NCBI GenBank assembly: GCA_024998705.1
Contig: JACOEF010000145.1
Span: forward strand, 1-11,165
Direction: 5' to 3'
Source of the DNA: Nitrospira sp.
Lineage (GTDB): Bacteria; Nitrospirota; Nitrospiria; Nitrospirales; Nitrospiraceae
Length of the DNA: 11,165 nt
The notes beneath the pieces are model-generated. The model searched no databases. It was given only the letters and a program-made list of their open reading frames with translations, and was not told the DNA's origin. Positions 6,520 through 11,165 of the stretch are shown piece by piece (the first letter of the stretch is position 1; each line of letters starts with the position of its first letter). The position numbers were made by a program, and so were the translations under genes.

Positions 6520-8092
6520 CGCCTTCGCCGCGCCGTTCAGTTCCTGACGAGGCCGAGTCCTTTCTGGGGGTGCGATAGAACTGAAACATCTCGCCGGATT
6601 CTGTGGCGGTAAAGGTCGCCGGGATTGTGCGCGCGAGCCGATGTCCTTTTCGAACGACCACGAAATCATAGTCGGTCCCAATCTGGTCCCAGGGGAGCGG
6701 GCGCGCTTGGGCTAGGAACTCTTCCGCTGTCAGCATCTGGCGATAGGCCGTGGTTAACCGGACCGGCTGTTGGCCTGGCGCTGAAAAAAGGTTGGAGACG
6801 AACAACGATCGTCGAATGATACCCCAGCAGGTGAGGGCATTCATCGGCATCGGATCGGGCTCGCTGCCTTCCATGGCCGAAGTGACATCGGGGCGAACCA
6901 GCCCGGAGAACAGACGACTTCCTTCCGGTAAGTGATCCAGCGCCTCCTGAAATTGCCGGTAGTGCCGATCCGTTTCTCGCCAGTGTTCCGTGATGACTCC
7001 CAGCCGAATCACAAAGAGTGCGGTGAATGCCAGGGCAACTGGGATAAGCCAGCGGCGGCGTAGGGGAGACCAATCTGATGCGGCTATCAGCAGGAGTAGA
7101 AACACGACGGGCATGCGAATATCGACGAGTCCGGTTGTGCCGATCGTCGACGGCATGGCTAATGCGACCGCCGCCGTCACGGCGAGCGGCAGATACATGG
7201 ACGGCAGAATGCGGCATTGGCGCAGCGCCAGCCCAGTTGCAACCAGTCCGAATAACAGCACGGCGGTGACTCGATCCAAGTTTGTTTGTGGCGTACGAAT
7301 CGTCCCTTTGAGCGCTTCAAGCCTGGTGTTGAGGGGGGAGAAGGTGATGCTGGGACGAGTGGGCGCTCCTCTGAGCCAGCTTGGGTAGTCGGTTGAAGTC
7401 GTGGGCCTGAACGTCGGGGAGAGCGCCAGGAGGATGAGCGGGAGTGCCAGGGGCGGCACCGCTTTCAAGAAAAGATGGGCCGTAGGCGGGGTTCCTGTTT
7501 GACGGTGTCTCCACCAGTGGTTGCATTCGTAGCTGAGCACGATCATGGCCCATACGCCGAAGGCGAACAGATGCGCGAAGAAGAGGATGATCGTGACGCA
7601 GGAGAACAGCGGGACGACCAGTGTGACGGGGCGGTTGCGCAGGAGCAGCCACAAGGCGATTGCCGGCAACGCCAGGCTGAGGCCGAAGAGGTAGTTCAAA
7701 AACCCCCACAGGAAGACGCTGTTATAGAGAAAGAAGTATCCCAACAAGGGCCATGGGGACCAGCGGCGGTGCAAGGCATAGTGCAATGCGATGGTGCCGC
7801 TCATCAAGCCGGCGAATAACCAGCCGATGAAGAGTGTCCCCGCCGATTCAGGCGACAGGATCGACAGCAGCGGAGGAACAATGAGATCCATGGCGAGATT
7901 GGGCAGCAGATCCCAGTGGATCGCATAGTATTCCCGTAGGAAGGGATTCTGCCCTCCGTCCGCCAAAATGTGCATACGTGCCATGTGGTTGGGATAGTCT
8001 GAGAGGGGAGGGATCTGCACGGAGAGGACCGGGATGAGGGCGAGTCCCAGCAGCAGTGCTGCGCTGATGAGGATCGCTATTCGGTTCGGCAT
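6494..8092 (-). CDS. Multi-spanning membrane protein, probable GT-C glycosyltransferase
   Basis: 532 residues with about ten or more hydrophobic segments in the first 370 and a soluble C-terminal part of about 150. After the first membrane segment comes SDYPNHMARM (31-40); an acidic residue in this first outer loop is typical of the catalytic site in GT-C enzymes that use polyprenyl-phosphate sugars, such as PMT/ArnT-type proteins. A precise family cannot be named, and a non-catalytic membrane role is possible. It lies 72 bases after the mltC-like gene in the same direction, so it may be cotranscribed. Its 3' end overlaps the end of the convergent GT2-GtrA gene by 26 bases. The GT2-GtrA product would make the kind of donor a GT-C enzyme needs, so a functional link is reasonable but inferred. 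The ATG at 8092 lacks a clear ribosome binding site. Confidence 0.65.
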   Translation of the reverse strand: MPNRIAILISAALLLGLALIPVLSVQIPPLSDYPNHMARMHILADGGQNPFLREYYAIHWDLLPNLAMDLIVPPLLSILSPESAGTLFIGWLFAGLMSGTIALHYALHRRWSPWPLLGYFFLYNSVFLWGFLNYLFGLSLALPAIALWLLLRNRPVTLVVPLFSCVTIILFFAHLFAFGVWAMIVLSYECNHWWRHRQTGTPPTAHLFLKAVPPLALPLILLALSPTFRPTTSTDYPSWLRGAPTRPSITFSPLNTRLEALKGTIRTPQTNLDRVTAVLLFGLVATGLALRQCRILPSMYLPLAVTAAVALAMPSTIGTTGLVDIRMPVVFLLLLIAASDWSPLRRRWLIPVALAFTALFVIRLGVITEHWRETDRHYRQFQEALDHLPEGSRLFSGLVRPDVTSAMEGSEPDPMPMNALTCWGIIRRSLFVSNLFSAPGQQPVRLTTAYRQMLTAEEFLAQARPLPWDQIGTDYDFVVVRKGHRLARTIPATFTATESGEMFQFYRTPRKDSASSGTERRGEGVTGTLFSK

Positions 8093-8164
8093 GGCATTGG
8101 CGATGGCAATGGGGAGCGCCCGATCGACGGGAAGTAGGGAGGATCTCTGGAGCCGAATCCCCGG

Positions 8165-9415
8165 TTATTTAGATCCTGACTCGCCGATGGTGACAAACTG
8201 TTTGCGGAATCCCACGACTTTTGCCAGGTAGTCGCGGGTCTCCTGGTAGGGAAGTCCACCGCGGAGGCGGTCATAGAGGGCCGCCGGTTGCAGGGCATTG
8301 ATTTGTTGCAGGGCGCCGCGCTGATCTTTGGAAAAGGTTTTGAATACGTTGCCGGCGCCGGTGTTGTAGGCGGAGATGACGCAGTATTCACGCGAGACCG
8401 GGTCGGTCACATCGTCCAATTGGGTGTACGTCAGCACGTTGAGATAGGCCGTTCCCAACTCGATGTTGTTGTCCGGATCGAAGAGGTAGTCGCGTGAGGG
8501 CGCCTTGTCCTCACCTTTGGCCTTGCGGTACGCATCCCGTCCTCCGCTGGTGGGGACCAATTGCATCAACCCATAAGCCGGCGCAGAACTGACGGCAAAG
8601 GGGTTGAAGTTACTTTCGGTGCGGATGATGGCAAACACGAGGCTGGGGCTAATTTGGAACCGTTCCGCAAACTGGCCGACGACCGTACGATATTTCTCCG
8701 CTTGTTTGTGCGAGAAATTCGTCACCATAGAGATGGTGACCATGTGGGCGGTTTTCGGTCCCTCTTCCTGGTCGACCTTGCGGGTGGTCGTGTTCTTAAC
8801 GAGGAGTGTGTCGGCAAACTGTTCCGCGTCCGCGGGCGTCCGCACCGGCTTTCCGGACTGATCCAACACGAGGCCCAGGAGGTACGGTTCCTTGTCGCTG
8901 GTCAGGGTGATTTCTTTATCCGTAAACAGATCGACGCTGCGTGGGTCGTTGGGGGTGAGGAGGGTGGTCACAACCGCGTTTTTCAGGCTGGCCTTCGGAT
9001 CCTTCTCGTCCAGCGTTTCGATCAGGATGTTGCCTGCATCGAAATCCACAATGGCTCGGCTGCGGTAATTCTGGGTATACTTCACATACTTTTTCTGTTC
9101 GGGCAGTTTGACGTCCTTGGTGCCCCACTTCTTCCCGACCTCTCCCGTCAACGCCGCCATGAGCGCTTGAAAGTCTCGTTGGATCGACCGCAGATCCCGC
9201 AACAAGGCTTGGGGGTCCCGCCCGTAATGTTCGACGCGTCGTCGGGCGATGTCGGCCGGATCCTTGCCGCCGACGATATCGAGGACGGTTCGTCCCGTGC
9301 TGCTGCCGACGGCCCGTTCGGCGGCGCCGAGCATCTTGTCGGTCGTTTCGCAGCCTGAAAAGAGGGCAGGAATGGAAAGACTGAGCAGCAGGAGAGGCAT
9401 TCGTCGAAGAAACAT
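8165..9415 (-). CDS. mltC: MltC-like membrane-bound lytic murein transglycosylase (lipoprotein)
   Basis: 416 residues. Signal with lipobox ending FSGC (Cys22), so a lipid-anchored envelope protein. Residues about 90-230 resemble the N-terminal domain of MltC (KKWGTKDVKLPEQKKYVKYT region), and about 245-405 form a lysozyme-like SLT domain with catalytic Glu267 in RTESNFNP, GLMQLVP (282-288) and AYNTG (349-353). These enzymes cleave the glycan strands of peptidoglycan with formation of 1,6-anhydro-muramic ends, for wall turnover and for insertion of envelope machines. It is longer than E. coli MltC (about 360), mainly because of an extended region after the lipid anchor. The ATG at 9415 has no Shine-Dalgarno sequence but is preceded at six bases by TATACT; Met6 is an alternative start. 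The GT-C-like gene follows. Confidence 0.85.
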   Translation of the reverse strand: MFLRRMPLLLLSLSIPALFSGCETTDKMLGAAERAVGSSTGRTVLDIVGGKDPADIARRRVEHYGRDPQALLRDLRSIQRDFQALMAALTGEVGKKWGTKDVKLPEQKKYVKYTQNYRSRAIVDFDAGNILIETLDEKDPKASLKNAVVTTLLTPNDPRSVDLFTDKEITLTSDKEPYLLGLVLDQSGKPVRTPADAEQFADTLLVKNTTTRKVDQEEGPKTAHMVTISMVTNFSHKQAEKYRTVVGQFAERFQISPSLVFAIIRTESNFNPFAVSSAPAYGLMQLVPTSGGRDAYRKAKGEDKAPSRDYLFDPDNNIELGTAYLNVLTYTQLDDVTDPVSREYCVISAYNTGAGNVFKTFSKDQRGALQQINALQPAALYDRLRGGLPYQETRDYLAKVVGFRKQFVTIGESGSK

Positions 9416-9421
9416 GGCGCG

Positions 9422-9427
9422 AGTATA
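9422..9427 (-). promoter_or_regulatory. -10 box immediately upstream of mltC, possible leaderless start
   Basis: TATACT on the minus strand (5 of 6 to consensus) ends six bases before the ATG at 9415, so transcription would begin at or near the A of the start codon. No ribosome binding site is seen between. The -35 at 17 bases (TTTCCT, 9445-9450) is weak. It supports, without proving, a leaderless mltC mRNA. Confidence 0.35.
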
Positions 9428-9517
9428 CCGAAGGTTCCCCGGAGAGGAAAATAAAATCTCTCAATGCGGCCGCCAGGGCCTGAGCATTCGGCAGATCACA
9501 CAGGTATATCCACGTGC

Positions 9518-9547
9518 TTGACGCTCGGTTTTGGCGGCCGGTACCAT
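9518..9547 (+). promoter_or_regulatory. Sigma-70-type promoter of the mlaC-like gene
   Basis: TTGACG (9518-9523) and TACCAT (9542-9547) are separated by 18 bases, 5 of 6 and 4 of 6 to consensus. The start would fall near 9554, about 30 bases before the ATG at 9586, which has GGAAGG (9572-9577) at a suitable distance. Confidence 0.45.
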
Positions 9548-9585
9548 GAACGGTCATTGGCAGAGGTTATTGGAAGGTAGAACGT

Positions 9586-10236
9586 ATGAACGACAGATGT
9601 GTCAGCCTCAGGTATCCCCGCTCTTCGACTTTGACGTCCGTCCGGGGCCTGATGGTGTGTCTACTTGGTGTGATGTTGACGGCAGTCTCCGGCCATGCCA
9701 CCACTTCGTGGGCAGGACAGACGCCTACGGAGGCGGTCGAGCGAACGATGAAGGATATGTTGTATATCCTGACGGAGTTGAAGGATGTGAGCCGGTCGAC
9801 ACAGCGCCAATGGGAAATTGAGCAGGTGGTTCGGCGCGCGTTCAACTATGAAGAAATGGCTGAACGTTCCCTGGGGGAGACCGGGGTCAAGTCGAATGCT
9901 GCCGCGCGACGGCAGTTTGTGCGACTGTGTGTGCAGGTGTTACGCGACGATCTGGCTGACCACCTGCGAGACTATTCTGTGGCCCAAGTGACCTATCTTG
10001 CTGAGCGTGACGATGCCGGCGGGACGTACGTGGTGATCGCTCCTGCTGGGGCGGAGGTCGATACACGGATTGAAGTTCACGTCGTCCAGCGATCCGGGGC
10101 CTGGCTTGTCAACGACATCAGCATCGACGGGTCCAGCATTATGGCCAAATATCAGGCCCAGTTCACGCGTATTCTTCGCGAGGGCTCCTTTTCCGATCTG
10201 ATGGAATACCTCAAACAGAAAACCGTCGTTGCCTAG
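9586..10236 (+). CDS. mlaC: MlaC/Ttg2D family periplasmic phospholipid-binding protein
   Basis: 216 residues with a signal peptide (hydrophobic core LMVCLLGVMLTAVSG, likely cleavage after SWA, about residue 43). The long charged start suggests Met23 as an alternative initiation point, but GGAAGG and a promoter fit the ATG at 9586. The mature part follows the MlaC pattern: FNYEEMAERSLG (86-97), a helix RRQFVRLCVQVLRDDLADHL (108-127) and the C-terminal signature WLVNDISIDGSSIMAKYQ (173-190) followed by AQFTRIL. In the Mla system MlaC carries phospholipid across the periplasm between MlaA in the outer membrane and the MlaFEDB transporter. No other mla gene is in the window, so it stands alone here; substrate and partner are inferred from the family. 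Confidence 0.8.
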   Translation: MNDRCVSLRYPRSSTLTSVRGLMVCLLGVMLTAVSGHATTSWAGQTPTEAVERTMKDMLYILTELKDVSRSTQRQWEIEQVVRRAFNYEEMAERSLGETGVKSNAAARRQFVRLCVQVLRDDLADHLRDYSVAQVTYLAERDDAGGTYVVIAPAGAEVDTRIEVHVVQRSGAWLVNDISIDGSSIMAKYQAQFTRILREGSFSDLMEYLKQKTVVA

Positions 10237-10440
10237 GTGATCGGCATCGCGACTCCTGGGGTCCCAGCCACAGCCTCACTTGGTTGACGGCCGCTTCATA
10301 TCATCTCATCTGGATGCTCCGCAACGTGTTCTCTTATGAGACGACTCGTTGCTCGGTACGTGGACGACGAATGGGTTGGGTGAGCCTGTACGGCGTCCTC
10401 ATGATGAGAATCGAGCTTGCTGCTAGGGATGCGCGAACGG

Positions 10441-11144
10441 TTATCCATTCGCGTGGAGTGTTATGACGCCGTAGTCAAGCGCTCGGATCAGGAGCTGCCG
10501 GCGGCTGTGCACATCGAGTGTGCCGAAAATGCTGGTGAGGTGATGGCGCACGGCTGTGCTGCAAATGCTGAGGCGGCAGGCGATATCTTTGTTGGACAGG
10601 CCCTCCCCGATCAAGGCGATGATGTCATGCTCGCGTTTTGTGAGGTCCCAGACCAATTCGGTAGAACGGGGATCCGCTGGTCGATGTCGGTGGCTGAGCC
10701 GGTTTTCTCCAACGGGCGTATCTCGTAAGGATGACAGTGCGCCGCGTTTGCCGGAAGCCGACAGAGGTACTCGATGGTGGTAAGTAGGATGAGCCAGGGC
10801 TGGATGGTCAACACGAGACCGTCTACTCCCGATGACAAGGCTTCCACCCCGCAGTGACTATCTTCAATTTCACGCAGGGCGATGATTCGTATGGCCGGGT
10901 GAGAAGCCTTCACCTCTCGAACCAGCCGGCTGATGTTCATGCCAGGCTCCAGCACAATAATCAGCAGCTGTGGCTTCTTTTTCGCGACGATTTTCACCGC
11001 CTGTATTGTGTGTGCTGTTTCTGCGATCAGCCGGAGGTGCTGGTGCGGTGCGATGAGGGTTCGTAGGCCAAGTCGCAGGAGCTGATTCCGGCTGGCGATC
11101 GCGATGGTAATAACGGGAGCGCCTGATTCTGGTTCGTGAATCAA
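10441..11144 (-). pseudogene. NarL/LuxR-type regulator with degenerate receiver, frameshifted
   Basis: The upstream frame (TTG 11144, with GAGG five bases before it) encodes a receiver-like domain (about 11-128); its translation stays family-like to about NWSG (163-166). The LuxR helix-turn-helix (DLTKREHDIIALIGEGLSNK...) is in the -1 frame and ends at 10441. One extra G in the GGG run (plus-strand CCC 10647-10649) would join them as ...NWSG-DLTKRE... in a protein of 234 residues. The receiver lacks all phosphorylation residues: the acidic pair is Ser18-Arg19, the phosphoacceptor position is Val64 and the conserved lysine is Thr113, so control by phosphorylation is not expected. An in-frame TGA directly precedes the TTG, fixing the upstream limit. 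As written, translation would yield a receiver without its DNA-binding domain. No linked histidine kinase is visible. Confidence 0.78.
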
Positions 11145-11165
11145 TCAGACCTCGGATTCGCAGAC

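Noticed and set aside
8561..9358. 265-residue plus-strand frame opposite mltC
   Set aside because: Lies fully inside a gene with clear lipobox and catalytic motifs; its translation is typical of an antisense shadow.
10397..10407. CTCAT-G-ATGAG palindrome in the mlaC/regulator convergent gap as a terminator
   Set aside because: Five-bp arms with a one-base centre cannot form a useful hairpin and no T run follows.

Overview
The window is about 11.2 kb of moderately GC-rich bacterial chromosome from a Gram-negative (didermic) organism. It carries an outer-membrane alginate-export-type porin, a lipoprotein lytic transglycosylase and a MlaC-type periplasmic protein. Together with a sigma-54 activator of the GAF/AAA+/Fis type and a NarL-like regulator with a degenerate receiver, this looks like Nitrospira or a close relative. 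That assignment rests on family resemblance recalled from memory, not on a search. No RNA genes, CRISPR arrays, insertion sequences or phage genes were seen.

Layout. (1) 243-4116, minus strand: a three-gene unit of a small exported protein of unknown function (3625-4116), a 567-residue AlgE-like beta-barrel porin (1803-3506) and a sigma-54 enhancer-binding protein (243-1796). (2) 4117-4633: a regulatory interval. Reading toward the small exported gene it holds a perfect 16-bp inverted repeat (4301-4339), an IHF-like site (4246-4258) and a near-consensus -24/-12 sigma-54 promoter (4205-4220). This is the classical enhancer / bend / promoter arrangement. (3) 4634-6519, plus strand: a fatty acid hydroxylase/sterol desaturase-type gene interrupted by an in-frame TAA, then a polyprenyl-phosphate glycosyltransferase (GT2) fused to a GtrA-type membrane domain, interrupted by a one-base frameshift in a T run. 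(4) 6494-9415, minus strand: a multi-spanning GT-C-like membrane protein preceded by an MltC-like lytic transglycosylase. (5) 9586-10236, plus strand: a MlaC/Ttg2D-like protein without other mla genes beside it. (6) 10441-11144, minus strand: a LuxR-type regulator with a phosphorylation-dead receiver, also split by a one-base frameshift. The 204 bases between mlaC and this regulator (10237-10440) are a convergent gap in which I see only short imperfect palindromes.

How it fits together. The best-supported system is an apparently self-contained sigma-54 regulon. The promoter drives an exported protein, a porin and, six bases behind the porin, the activator that probably binds the palindrome, giving positive autoregulation of an envelope uptake or export function in response to whatever the GAF domain senses. 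The remaining genes are mostly cell-envelope functions: lipid hydroxylation, lipid-linked sugar synthesis and transfer, peptidoglycan turnover and phospholipid traffic.

Caution: three of the nine genes carry a single-position lesion (one nonsense codon, two one-base losses in homopolymers). They may be true pseudogenes or consensus errors in the assembly, and their calls should be read with that in mind.
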